Notes under the pieces: generated by a model | Told to the model about the DNA's origin: nothing | The model's database searches: none | What the model saw: only the letters and a program-made list of their open reading frames with translations | Made by a program: the position numbers and the translations under genes | Shown: positions 17,703 through 26,314 of the stretch, piece by piece | Layout of the letters: each line of letters opens with the position of its first letter | How positions within the stretch are numbered: the first letter of the stretch is position 1 | Assembly (NCBI RefSeq): GCF_000718255.1 | Contig: NZ_JOFJ01000018.1 | Coordinates: 111,711-175,710, forward strand | From: Spirillospora albida | GTDB taxonomy: Bacteria > Actinomycetota > Actinomycetes > Streptosporangiales > Streptosporangiaceae | Direction of reading: 5' to 3' | DNA: 64,000 nt

Positions 17703-17768
17703 GGCGTCGTCCTCCCTCGTGGAGTCGGGTGCCGCGCGGATCGTCCGCGCGGCGTCTGACGAACACGA

Positions 17769-17795
17769 GATGCCGGCGGCCCGGCCCGTGTGACG
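17769..17795 (-). promoter_or_regulatory. Possible ECF41-type promoter of the MFS gene
   Basis: On the minus strand CGTCACA (17795-17789) is followed after exactly 16 bases by CATC (17772-17769). Each element has one mismatch to TGTCACA and CGTC. The predicted transcript would start about 60 bases before the exporter's ATG. The same spacing occurs in the better match for the sigma gene. Confidence 0.45.
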
Positions 17796-17829
17796 GCGTC
17801 GTCGTGTGACCTGCGCCACCGGCCGCGGG

Positions 17830-17856
17830 TGTCACAAAGCGGCGGGGACCGGCGTC
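17830..17856 (+). promoter_or_regulatory. ECF41-type promoter of the sigma gene
   Basis: A perfect TGTCACA at 17830-17836, a 16-base spacer and a perfect CGTC at 17853-17856, 33 bases before the ATG of an ECF41 sigma gene. This is the form reported for ECF41 target promoters, so autoregulation is likely. Confidence 0.75.
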
Positions 17857-17889
17857 TCGTGGACGAGGGCGAAGGGAAGGGAGCCGGTC

Positions 17890-18789
17890 ATGAGCGAGGA
17901 CGTCGAACGCGCGGACGCCGCCACCGAGGCGTTCGTGGCCCACCGCAACCTGCTGTTCACGGTCGCCTACGAGATGCTCGGCTCGGCCGCCGACGCCGAG
18001 GACGTGCTGCAGGAGACGTGGCTGCGGTGGGCGGGCGTCGATCTCGCCGCGGTCCGGGACCGGCGCGCGTACCTGGTGCGGATCGTCACCCGGCAGGCGC
18101 TGACCCGGCTGCGGACGCTCGGCCGGCGCAGGGAGTCCTACGTCGGCCCCTGGCTGCCGGAGCCGCTGCTGACCGCGCCCGATGTGGCCGAGGACGTCGA
18201 GCTGGCCGACAGCCTCTCGATGGCGATGCTGCTGGTGCTGGAGACGCTCGCGCCGACCGAGCGGGCGGTGTTCGTGCTGCGCGAGGTGTTCGAGGTGTCC
18301 TATGACGAGGTCGCCGAAGCGGTCGGGAAGAGCCCGGCCGCGGTCCGCCAGATCGCCCACCGGGCGCGGGCGCACGTCGCGGCGCGCCGGCCGCGCGACG
18401 CCGTCTCCCCGGCCGACACGCGGGCCGCGCTCAGGGCGTTCCAGCACGCGGTGGAGACCGGCGACCTGCGGGACCTGCTCGACATCCTCGCGCCGGACGT
18501 CGTCCTGCTGAGCGACGGCGGCGGGCTCAAGCGGTCCGTGCCGCGGCCCATCGTGGGGGCCGGCAAGGTGGCCCGCCTGCTGACCGCCGGGCTGAGCGGG
18601 TTCGACGCGGAGGTCTCGACCGAGCCGGTCCAGGTCAACGGCCACCCCGGCCTGCTCCTGCGGCTGGACGGGGAGCTCGACGGTGTCGTGGCGATGCGGA
18701 TCGAGGACGGCCTGATCACCGGGTTCTACGTCGTCCGCAATCCCGAGAAGCTGTCGCGGGTGCGGCGGGAGACCGCGGTGAGCCGCTGA
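17890..18789 (+). CDS. ECF41-type RNA polymerase sigma factor with SnoaL-like domain
   Basis: A 299-residue ECF sigma factor. Region 2 is HRNLLFTVAYEMLGSAADAE followed by DVLQETWLRW. Region 4 is LAPTERAVFVLREVFEVSYD followed by EVAEAVGKSPAAVRQ. The ECF41 signatures WLPEPL, SDGGGLK and VVRNPEKLSR are all present. The SnoaL-like C-terminal part (about residues 180-295) is thought to act as a built-in modulator. The ATG at 17890 follows AAGGGAG. A consensus ECF41 promoter lies just upstream, and the divergent MFS exporter is the likely partner gene. Confidence 0.92.
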   Translation: MSEDVERADAATEAFVAHRNLLFTVAYEMLGSAADAEDVLQETWLRWAGVDLAAVRDRRAYLVRIVTRQALTRLRTLGRRRESYVGPWLPEPLLTAPDVAEDVELADSLSMAMLLVLETLAPTERAVFVLREVFEVSYDEVAEAVGKSPAAVRQIAHRARAHVAARRPRDAVSPADTRAALRAFQHAVETGDLRDLLDILAPDVVLLSDGGGLKRSVPRPIVGAGKVARLLTAGLSGFDAEVSTEPVQVNGHPGLLLRLDGELDGVVAMRIEDGLITGFYVVRNPEKLSRVRRETAVSR

Positions 18790-18826
18790 CGCCCGGTCGC
18801 GGGCCGGCGCACCGCCGGACGTCCGG

Positions 18827-21763
18827 TCAGGGGGAGTGCGGGGGGTCGGTGGGGAGGCAGACGGTGAAGACCGTACCGCCCTCTTCGCGGGGGGCGGCGG
18901 TGATGGTGCCGCCGTGGGCGGTGACGATCGCCTTGGTGATGGCGAGGCCGAGGCCGGTGCCGCCGATGCCGGCGGCGCGGGCGCTGGTGGCGCGGAAGAA
19001 CCGGGAGAACAGGTGCTCGTACTCATCGGCAGGGATGCCGATGCCGGTGTCGGCGACGCTGACGGTCACGCGGGGGCCCGCGTCGTCGCGGTCCTCGCCG
19101 GACGGGCCGGTGCTGACGGTGACGGTGCCGCCCTCGGGCGTGTACTTGATGGCGTTGGACAGGAGGTTGTCGAGGACCTGGCGCAGCCGCAGCGGGTCCG
19201 CGTAGACGCGCACGTAGGGGGCCAGTTCGGTGACGAGGTCGAGGTTCTTGGCCGCCGCGGCGGCCCGCTGGTCGTCGACGGTCTGCTGGATCAGCCGGGT
19301 CAGCCACACGGTGCGCCGGTCGATGGTCATCCGGCCGGTCTCCAGCCGGGTCAGGTCGAGCAGATCGTCGACCAGGTGCTGCAGGTGGCCGCTCTTGCGG
19401 TCGATGACCTCGATGAAGGCGCAGTACTCGGCGGGCAGGTCGGACGCCTCGCGGAGCATCTCGGCGTAGCCGCGGATGACGCCGATGGGGTTGCGCAGCT
19501 CGTGGCTGACCATCGCCATCAGCTCGTCCTTGAGCCGGTCCAGCCGCTGCAGGCGGCGCACCTGCCGCTGCTCGTCGGCCAGCAGGATCTCGCGTTTCTC
19601 GGCGAGGTCATGGCGTTCGGTGATGTCGCTGGAGATGGTGTCCATGAACAGGTGGTTGCCTTCGCGGCGCGGTGCGGCCCGGGTCCAGATCCAGCGGGTG
19701 ACGCCGTCGAGCCCGATGACGCGGAACTCGGCCTGGGCGGGCTCACCGGCCAGCATCGCGGCCTGGAGTCCCATGAGGATCTCCCGGTCGTCGGGGTGGA
19801 TGTGGCGGGCCACGAGGGCGTCCATGTCGGCGCCGTCGGGGATCCGCCGGCCGAGGAGCCCGGTGGTGCTCGGGCTGGCGTAGACGGCCTGGAAATGGCC
19901 GTCCGGTGTGATCTCCCATGTCGAGACGTAGTCGTCGATCTGGGCGACGACCTGGTCGAAGTGGCGGCGTGTGGCCCGCAGGGAGTGGGCCAGTTCCTCG
20001 GCGCGGTGCCGCTGCATGTAGCGGCCCACGTAGGCGCCGATGGCCTCCAGGGTGCCGACCAGGTCCACCTGCGGTTCGACGGGGGTGTCGGCGAAGAAGA
20101 GCAGCACGCCCAGGAGGCGCCGCCCGTCGGACACCGGCATGCCGATCGCGGCGCGCAGGCCCGCCCGGCGGGCCTCCCGGTCACGGACCAGCACCTCCGG
20201 GTCGGCCGAGAGGTCGGCCACCCACACGTGGTCGCCGGAGTCCCATACCGCGCCGGGCAGGCCCTGGCCGCGCGCGAAGTCGAGCGGCTCCGGGCCGGTG
20301 AAGGCGGACAGGTCGCGGTCGGGCGCGCTCCACGAGCCGGCGCGGACGATGCGGTCGTCCTCCTCGTCGAGCCGCCAGAACTCCCCGCAGGGCCACTCCA
20401 GCGCTCCGCACACCGCGGCGATCACCCTCCTGACGGCGGTGAGCGGATCGCCGCCCTCGGCGAGCGCGCCGACCGCGGCGTGGTGGGCCGCCCGCAGCGC
20501 CTCGAGGCGGTGCGCCTCGGTGATGTCGTGCCCGACGCACATCGCGCCCAGGCGGCGGCCGCCGGGCGTCTCGACGGGACCGCCGTTGACCGAGAACCGG
20601 TAGGCGGGCCGGCCCGGGGCGTGCACCACCATCTCCATGCCGTCGAAGTGCTCCCCGGCCAGCGCCCGCGCCAGCGGCGTCTCGTGGGGGGCCAGCAGGC
20701 GGCGCCCGTCCGCGGCGAACAGCCCGTAGGCGGCAGGCCACTGGGAGAGGCCCACCTTTTTCGGATCGGTCCCCAGTACCTGGCGCAGCGGTTCGTTGAA
20801 CCGCATCACCTCGCCGGTGTTGTCGCAGGCGACCACGCCGGCGTTCAGGTTGTCGAGCAGCGCTGCCAGGAAGGTGCGCTCCTCCTCCAGTTCGTTCTGG
20901 GTCGTCTGCCGGTCACCGAGGTCGTGGACGAGCACCGGCCACACGGTCCCGCCGTCCCGCCGCTGGGAGGGCCTCGCGATGAGTTCGGCCGGGAACCGCG
21001 CCCCCGAGCGATCGGCGCAGGTCAGATCATGCCGCTGGACGGTGTCATCGCCCTGCCGCAGCAGGGCGATGACGCGCACGCACTCCCGCCGTCCGTCCGG
21101 CGGGCCGATCAGCTCCTCCACCGGCCGGTGCAGGGCCTCGCCGGCCGTCCAGCCGAACCGCCGCTCCGCCGCGGCGTTCCACGCGATGACGGCCCCGGTG
21201 TCGTCGAGCCCGAGGAAGGGTTCGGGGACGTCGTCGAGCATCTCCTCCAGGGCGGCCTGCGCCGCGCGTGCCAGCCGCAGCGCGATCTCCGCCTCCACCA
21301 CCGCCGCCAGGTCCGCCAGAACCCCGAGCAGGTCCGCGTCCCATGACCGGGCCGCGTCGTTGATCACGCACAGCGTGCCGAGGACGTGGCCCGCGGGCGC
21401 GCGCAGCGGCATCCCGGCATAGGCGCCCATCTCGCCGCGGCGGGCGTCGTCGATACGGCTCCAGCGCTCGTCGGCGCGCACGTCCGGCACGATCAGCGGC
21501 ACGCCGGTGACGACGACGTGCAGGCACATCGACTGCGACAGGGGGCTCTCCCGGGACGCCTCGACCGCCGCCGAGCCCGCCGCGGCGACCACCACCTGCC
21601 GGTCGGCGTCGATCATCGACACCATCGCGCCGGGCGTCTCCAGCCAGCGCATCGCCAGGCCGGTCACCCGGTCCAGCAGCGGCACCGGCTCCGGCGTCAG
21701 CAGTCCCGTGGCGTGCAGCGTCCGCACCCGGCCGGCGTCCTCGACCTGATCGCCTGCGTCCAT
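18827..21763 (-). CDS. Multi-sensor histidine kinase (GAF-PAS-PAS-GAF-PAS-HisKA)
   Basis: A 978-residue soluble sensor kinase. In order: an N-terminal GAF-like domain (residues 20-165), PAS domains near 175-290 and 310-420, a second GAF (430-595), a third PAS (610-730), the HisKA dimerisation domain with MVSHELRNPIGVIRGYAEML (phospho-acceptor His in SHELRNP), and the ATPase domain with VLDNLLSNAIKYTPEGG, DTGIGIP and GTGLGLAI. No membrane span is visible, so it should sense internal or diffusible signals. No response regulator is adjacent; the nearest is the orphan receiver at 50060. The ATG at 21763 follows GGGAGTG. It is divergent from the CGNR gene. Confidence 0.92.
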   Translation of the reverse strand: MDAGDQVEDAGRVRTLHATGLLTPEPVPLLDRVTGLAMRWLETPGAMVSMIDADRQVVVAAAGSAAVEASRESPLSQSMCLHVVVTGVPLIVPDVRADERWSRIDDARRGEMGAYAGMPLRAPAGHVLGTLCVINDAARSWDADLLGVLADLAAVVEAEIALRLARAAQAALEEMLDDVPEPFLGLDDTGAVIAWNAAAERRFGWTAGEALHRPVEELIGPPDGRRECVRVIALLRQGDDTVQRHDLTCADRSGARFPAELIARPSQRRDGGTVWPVLVHDLGDRQTTQNELEEERTFLAALLDNLNAGVVACDNTGEVMRFNEPLRQVLGTDPKKVGLSQWPAAYGLFAADGRRLLAPHETPLARALAGEHFDGMEMVVHAPGRPAYRFSVNGGPVETPGGRRLGAMCVGHDITEAHRLEALRAAHHAAVGALAEGGDPLTAVRRVIAAVCGALEWPCGEFWRLDEEDDRIVRAGSWSAPDRDLSAFTGPEPLDFARGQGLPGAVWDSGDHVWVADLSADPEVLVRDREARRAGLRAAIGMPVSDGRRLLGVLLFFADTPVEPQVDLVGTLEAIGAYVGRYMQRHRAEELAHSLRATRRHFDQVVAQIDDYVSTWEITPDGHFQAVYASPSTTGLLGRRIPDGADMDALVARHIHPDDREILMGLQAAMLAGEPAQAEFRVIGLDGVTRWIWTRAAPRREGNHLFMDTISSDITERHDLAEKREILLADEQRQVRRLQRLDRLKDELMAMVSHELRNPIGVIRGYAEMLREASDLPAEYCAFIEVIDRKSGHLQHLVDDLLDLTRLETGRMTIDRRTVWLTRLIQQTVDDQRAAAAAKNLDLVTELAPYVRVYADPLRLRQVLDNLLSNAIKYTPEGGTVTVSTGPSGEDRDDAGPRVTVSVADTGIGIPADEYEHLFSRFFRATSARAAGIGGTGLGLAITKAIVTAHGGTITAAPREEGGTVFTVCLPTDPPHSP

Positions 21764-21848
21764 GATTCACTCCCCTGCGCTGCATACCCACTGAACGGCC
21801 GCTCACCGGGCACCGACGTAAGGGGTATGACTCTGCTATACCTATTAC

Positions 21849-22415
21849 GTGGAGATTCCCGTGGACGACTACGCCTGGGGCGTGGCGGTCGCGAACGACC
21901 TGGTCGCCACCTCGCCCACGGTGCGGGCCGGCGAGGACGCGCTGCCCGGCCCGGCCGCGCTGGCGGAGTTCCTCGCCGCCCACCGGCTGCACCGGGACGG
22001 CCCGCCCGCCGGCGAGGACGTCCGGCAGGTGCGCTTCCTGCGCCGCGAGGTGCGGGGGATCATCGAGACCGAGACCGCCGAGCAGGCCGTCGCGGGTGCG
22101 CGCGTGCTGATCCGGCGCGCCGGGCTGCCCCCCGCCCTGGCCCCGCGGGGCGACGGCCGGTGGGAATGGGTGGTGCCCACCGCGCCGGGCGCCGGCCTCG
22201 CCGACGAGCTGGCGGCGCTCGCCGCCGTGGGTGTCCTCGGCGTCGTGCGGACGCTGGGGCACGAGCGGTTCCGGCCCTGCGCGGCGCCCGGATGCCGGGG
22301 GGTCTTCGCCGACATCAGCCGCGCCGGACGGCGCCGCTACTGCATGCCCGATGTGTGCGGCAACCGCGTCAACGTCGCCAACCATCGCGCCCGCCGACGT
22401 GAAGGGGTCCGATGA
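21849..22415 (+). CDS. CGNR zinc finger (ABATE-type) putative regulator
   Basis: A 188-residue protein. The N-terminal ABATE-like region has ANDLVATSPTVRAGEDALPG and FLRREVRGII. The C-terminal zinc finger has CAAPGC and CMPDVCGNR followed by VNVANHRARRR, the CGNR motif presumed to bind DNA and one zinc ion. The GTG at 21849 has no ribosome site but is preceded at 21837-21846 by AT-rich, -10-like sequence, so the transcript may be leaderless. The stop overlaps the start of the phosphatase gene (ATGA). The target genes are unknown. Confidence 0.85.
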   Translation: MEIPVDDYAWGVAVANDLVATSPTVRAGEDALPGPAALAEFLAAHRLHRDGPPAGEDVRQVRFLRREVRGIIETETAEQAVAGARVLIRRAGLPPALAPRGDGRWEWVVPTAPGAGLADELAALAAVGVLGVVRTLGHERFRPCAAPGCRGVFADISRAGRRRYCMPDVCGNRVNVANHRARRREGVR

Positions 22416-22843
22416 GCACCTCGCCGCTCCTGCTGCCCGACGGCGTCCGCGTCCGCGGACGGGGCCTGCGCCGTCCGCTGCCCGAGGGGCCGGCGCCCGA
22501 CGTCGGCCTCTACCTCGGGTCCGGCCGGTTGCGCCGCCGCCACGACGACGCCCTGACCTGGCCCCACACCTGGATCGACTGGCCCGACTTCCTGCTGCCC
22601 CGCGACCCGGAGGAGGCCGTCCGGCAGATCCGCCGCCTGCACGAGCGCGCGCGGTCGGGCGCGCTGGCCGAGGTCGCGTGCGGCGGCGGGGTCGGCCGGA
22701 CGGGCACGGTCATCGCCTGCCTGGCCGTCCTGTCCGGCGTGGACCCCGCCGACGCGGTCGCCTGGACCCGCGCGCACCACCATCCGAAGGCCGTGGAGAC
22801 CCCGTGGCAGCGCCGCTGGGTGGCCCGCTTCCCGCCGCCCTGA
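22412..22843 (+). CDS. Protein-tyrosine-phosphatase-like protein
   Basis: A 143-residue protein with the CX5R loop: VACGGGVGRTGTVIACLAVL (Cys 92 and Arg 98, approximately). WIDWPDFLLPRDPEEAVRQI precedes it, and the fold resembles compact dual-specificity phosphatases. The residue before the catalytic Cys is Ala instead of the usual His of HCX5R. This should raise the Cys pKa and may reduce activity. The general-acid Asp could be in WIDWPDF. It is translationally coupled to the CGNR regulator, an unusual partnership. A hairpin at the 3' end ends the unit. Confidence 0.8.
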   Translation: MSTSPLLLPDGVRVRGRGLRRPLPEGPAPDVGLYLGSGRLRRRHDDALTWPHTWIDWPDFLLPRDPEEAVRQIRRLHERARSGALAEVACGGGVGRTGTVIACLAVLSGVDPADAVAWTRAHHHPKAVETPWQRRWVARFPPP

Positions 22844-22856
22844 CACGGCGGCGGGA
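22830..22856. terminator. Hairpin overlapping the phosphatase stop codon
   Basis: TCCCGCCGCC pairs perfectly with GGCGGCGGGA across a 7-base loop that contains the TGA stop. It lies between two convergent genes, so it could end transcription from either side. Confidence 0.65.
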
Positions 22857-22871
22857 CGCCCTTCTCGCGGC

Positions 22872-25800
22872 TCAGTGCAGGATGCGGTCCACCACGGCGG
22901 ACGCTCCCGCGCCGGTGGGGGCGTAGGCCGCGGTGAAGGCGCCGTAGGCGGGCTCGGGCGTGTCGCGGATCGCCTCGATGAGGTCGGCGGAGGTCCGCAG
23001 GACCGGGCCGGGGCCCTCCTTCTCCAGATCGAGGTAGAGGCCGCGGCCGCTGCCGCGGTAGACGTCCAGATCGGGAGTGAACAGCAGGATCGGACGGCCC
23101 GTCCGGGCGAAGTCGGCCATCGCCGAGGAGTAGTCGGTGACGAGGAGGTCGGCCGCCAGGTAGAGGTCGGCGATCTCCGGCCGGTTCGCCACGTCGAACG
23201 CGAAACCGTCACCGCCGATTCGGGGACGGTCCGTCGTGGACGGGTGGGGCCGCACCAGCACGATGTGGTCGTCGCCGAGGGCGGCCCGAGCCTCGCGGAG
23301 GTCCCATTCGAGAGGGAAGATCCGGCGCCCGCCGCGGATGAGGTGGTCGTCGCGGATGGTCGGCGCGTAGAGGATCACCCGTTTCCCCGGCGGGAGGCCG
23401 AGCCGCGCCCGCGCGGCGGCCCGGTCGGCGGACGGGTCGTCCAGCACCGCCGTCGCGGGGGAGCCGCACTCCAGGATCTCCCCGGTGTGGCCGAGGGCGC
23501 GGCGGAACACCTCCGACGCGAACGGGCCGGGCGACAGCAGGACGTCGGTGCCGGCCGCGAGTTCGTGCCCCGGGTAGGGGACGCGTCCCGGCGGGACGTC
23601 GGCGCCCAGGCGTTTCAGCGGGGTTCCCGGCCACGCCTGCATCCAGATCCGCCAGTTGTGGGCGCCGATCCAGCGGGGCGGCGTGCCGTCGCTGACGACG
23701 ACGTTCGCCCAGGCGAGCGCCCGGTAGTGCTCCTCCGACCCGGCGAGGACGGACTGCGCGCCCGGCGGCGGCTCCATCCCCTTCCGCGTCACCCACACGC
23801 ACGTGAACCGGCTGTCGCGGCGGCGGAGCTCCTCGTAGACGGCGCGCGGATGCCCGCTGTAGGGGTGCCCGACGGTCGTCTCGAACACGACGGTGTCGGT
23901 CTTCGGCCACGAGCCCCGCACCAGGTCGCGGACGCGTTCCTGCATGCGGCGCTGCGCGTACCGGCCGCGTTCACCGATGGGCAGCCGCTGCCGCATGTCC
24001 AGGCGCAGCGCGTCGCCGCCGCCGCGCACCGGCGTGACCTCCAGCAGCCCCGCCGTGTGCGGGCCGGGCGGGAGGGTGCAGCCGAGGACGGGCTCGTCGG
24101 ACGCGAACAGGTGCCAGGACCCCTCCACGTACGCGCCCGGGACCGGGATCCGCGCGGTGAACCGGTCACCGTGCCAGGTGAGGGGGACGGTGTGCTCCTC
24201 GTGCGTCCGGGCGCGGCGCAGCTCGAGCCCGTCGGGGCGGGTGCCGGGGTCGGCGCAGTCACCGGCCACGGCGAGCGCGTCGCCGTCCCAGTGCAGGTCG
24301 TCCACGACGAGGCGGGCGGTGCGCTCGAGGAGGCCGAGGTTGCCCCAGCGGGTCCGGACGAGGGCGATCTCGCGGCTGTCCCGCGCGTGCCGCGCCTCCG
24401 GGACGTCCGGTCCGACGGCGAGAGGCCACTGCCGGTCGGCGGTCTCGACCCGGACCGTCCACGGCGCCTCCTTCGGGCGGGGCAGCCAGTTCTCGACGGT
24501 GTCCTGCGCGCTGTCGGGGACGCGCAGGTCGGTGTCCCGCAGCCGGACCCGGAAGCCCCCGCCGCCCGTCATCGTCATCGGGACGCGGATCGGCGGGCCG
24601 CCCTCCGGGGTGATGACGAGGTCCGCCGCGTCGACGGGGGAGGTGAGCCGCCCGGACAGCTCGACGCCGTCGTCGGTGCGGCTCGCGGCGCTCACCCACG
24701 CGGACGGGCGCGCCACCCGGACGGTGAGTCCGCCGCCCGCCTGGAGCCCCGTCTGGATCCGCACGCCGTCGGCGACGTGGTGCGCGGCGGGCCACACGAG
24801 GTTCGGCGAGGCCCCCTTGATGACGCCGGTGCGGCGCTCCCCGGACGAGGAGACCTCCGCCTTCAGCTGCCACGACATCGGCCGCCAGCCGCCGGTGTCC
24901 AGCGCGGCCGGGTCGATGTCGACGCTGAACCCGGAGCCGTCCAGGCAGATCAGGGACTGGTCCGACCAGGCCGTGACGTCGGGCCGGTCGACCCGGGTGA
25001 CGTCGAGGTCGACGCGGCGGCGCGGGGACCCGCCGTCCAGCCACAGCCGCAGCCCGTGCTCGGCCGTCATCGGCAGGTTCCTGATGTGCGCGTGGCCCTC
25101 GACGCGCAGCCGCCCGTCCCGCCATTCGAGGGCGTCGACGGTGCCGGTGACGGTCAGCTCGCGGGTGACGTCGTAGACGCGCTGGGGGATGCCGCGCGTC
25201 CGGTCGTCGTGGAACGGGTAGGCGGCGTACCAGCGGCGCAGCAGACCGCGGCGGTGGACGCCCGCGTCGGAGATCCCGGCCCGCTGGAACGCCAGCACCT
25301 CCAGCAGTTCGGGCACCATCTCGCGGCGCAGCAGGTGGTAGCGGAGCCGGTCGATGGCGGTGAGGTCGCGGAACACGCGCTCGTCGACGCCGGCGAGGTA
25401 GCGGGCGGCGGTGGCGGCGAGGCGTTCGCGGGTCGCGTCGTCGTGCCGCTCCAGCGAGTCGATGAGCGCGGCGACGTCGACCCTCAGCATGTTGCGGTCG
25501 AAGACGGGCTTGAGGGCGGGCGCCCGCTCGCGCATGAACCCGGCGACGTCCAGGACGGACACCATGCGGTCGGTGAGGTTGTCGGCCTCCAGCGCCCGCT
25601 GCGTGATGGACAGCCCGCCGCGGTCGCGGAGCCGCCAGTAGTAGACCGGCTCCCGGACGACGTCGATGCCGTCCGCGAGGACGTACGCGCGGATCATGAC
25701 CGGGAGGTCCTCGTAGAGGATGCCCGGGAAGGTGAGGCCGTGCCGGTCCCAGAACGTCCGGCGGAACGTCTTGAACACGACGCCGCGCTCGCGCATCAGC

Positions 25801-26249
25801 TCCGGATGCCGGGTGATGGAGACGCCCTGGCGGTCCTTGCGGAACGCCTCGTTGTGCGACCACGACTGCCATACCCGGTGGGAGTCGAACCGCTTGGCGT
25901 TCCCGCAGGCGAAGTCGGACCCCGACCGCTCGAGCGACCCTACCGTCAGCTCGTACGCGGCGGGCGGCAGGACGTCGTCGCTGTCGACGAACGCCAGGTA
26001 CTCGCCGACGGCGTGCTTGATGCCGGTGTTGCGGGCGGGGCCGAGGCCCTGGTTGTCCTGCCGGACCAGCATGAAGCGGGGGTCGCTCTCGGCGTAGGAC
26101 TCGGCGATGGCGGCGCTCCCGTCGGACGACCCGTCGTCCACCATGACGACCTCGATGTCCGAGAAGGTCTGCCGGGCGATCGACTCCAGGCACGCCGGGA
26201 GGTAGGGACGGACGTTGTGGAACGGCACCACGACGCTGAGGCGCGCCAT
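22872..26249 (-). CDS. Fusion: family-2 glycosyltransferase and CDP-glycerol glycerophosphotransferase
   Basis: A 1125-residue protein. Residues 1-240 are a GT-A fold: MARLSVVVPFHNVRPYLPAC, VVMVDDGSSDGS, GLGPARNTGIKHAVGEYLAF and VDSDD. The middle (about 350-750) is rich in beta-strands and may be a spacer or glycan-binding region. The C-terminal 350 residues are TagF-like: SDGTPPRWIGAHNWRIWMQA, WPGTPLKRLG, KRVILYAPTIRDD, VLVRPHP and LLVTDYSSAMADFARTGRPI. The enzyme should transfer a sugar and add glycerol-phosphate units from CDP-glycerol at the cytoplasmic membrane face, as in teichoic-acid polymerases. The ATG at 26249 follows AAAGGTGG. It is last in the pse operon, 65 bases after pseI. Confidence 0.88.
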   Translation of the reverse strand: MARLSVVVPFHNVRPYLPACLESIARQTFSDIEVVMVDDGSSDGSAAIAESYAESDPRFMLVRQDNQGLGPARNTGIKHAVGEYLAFVDSDDVLPPAAYELTVGSLERSGSDFACGNAKRFDSHRVWQSWSHNEAFRKDRQGVSITRHPELMRERGVVFKTFRRTFWDRHGLTFPGILYEDLPVMIRAYVLADGIDVVREPVYYWRLRDRGGLSITQRALEADNLTDRMVSVLDVAGFMRERAPALKPVFDRNMLRVDVAALIDSLERHDDATRERLAATAARYLAGVDERVFRDLTAIDRLRYHLLRREMVPELLEVLAFQRAGISDAGVHRRGLLRRWYAAYPFHDDRTRGIPQRVYDVTRELTVTGTVDALEWRDGRLRVEGHAHIRNLPMTAEHGLRLWLDGGSPRRRVDLDVTRVDRPDVTAWSDQSLICLDGSGFSVDIDPAALDTGGWRPMSWQLKAEVSSSGERRTGVIKGASPNLVWPAAHHVADGVRIQTGLQAGGGLTVRVARPSAWVSAASRTDDGVELSGRLTSPVDAADLVITPEGGPPIRVPMTMTGGGGFRVRLRDTDLRVPDSAQDTVENWLPRPKEAPWTVRVETADRQWPLAVGPDVPEARHARDSREIALVRTRWGNLGLLERTARLVVDDLHWDGDALAVAGDCADPGTRPDGLELRRARTHEEHTVPLTWHGDRFTARIPVPGAYVEGSWHLFASDEPVLGCTLPPGPHTAGLLEVTPVRGGGDALRLDMRQRLPIGERGRYAQRRMQERVRDLVRGSWPKTDTVVFETTVGHPYSGHPRAVYEELRRRDSRFTCVWVTRKGMEPPPGAQSVLAGSEEHYRALAWANVVVSDGTPPRWIGAHNWRIWMQAWPGTPLKRLGADVPPGRVPYPGHELAAGTDVLLSPGPFASEVFRRALGHTGEILECGSPATAVLDDPSADRAAARARLGLPPGKRVILYAPTIRDDHLIRGGRRIFPLEWDLREARAALGDDHIVLVRPHPSTTDRPRIGGDGFAFDVANRPEIADLYLAADLLVTDYSSAMADFARTGRPILLFTPDLDVYRGSGRGLYLDLEKEGPGPVLRTSADLIEAIRDTPEPAYGAFTAAYAPTGAGASAVVDRILH

Positions 26250-26314
26250 ACCGCCACCTTTCGTTTCTGTTCGCGGAGCGGCGCCGCGCGGCGCCCGGTT
26301 CATCGCGAGCCGGT

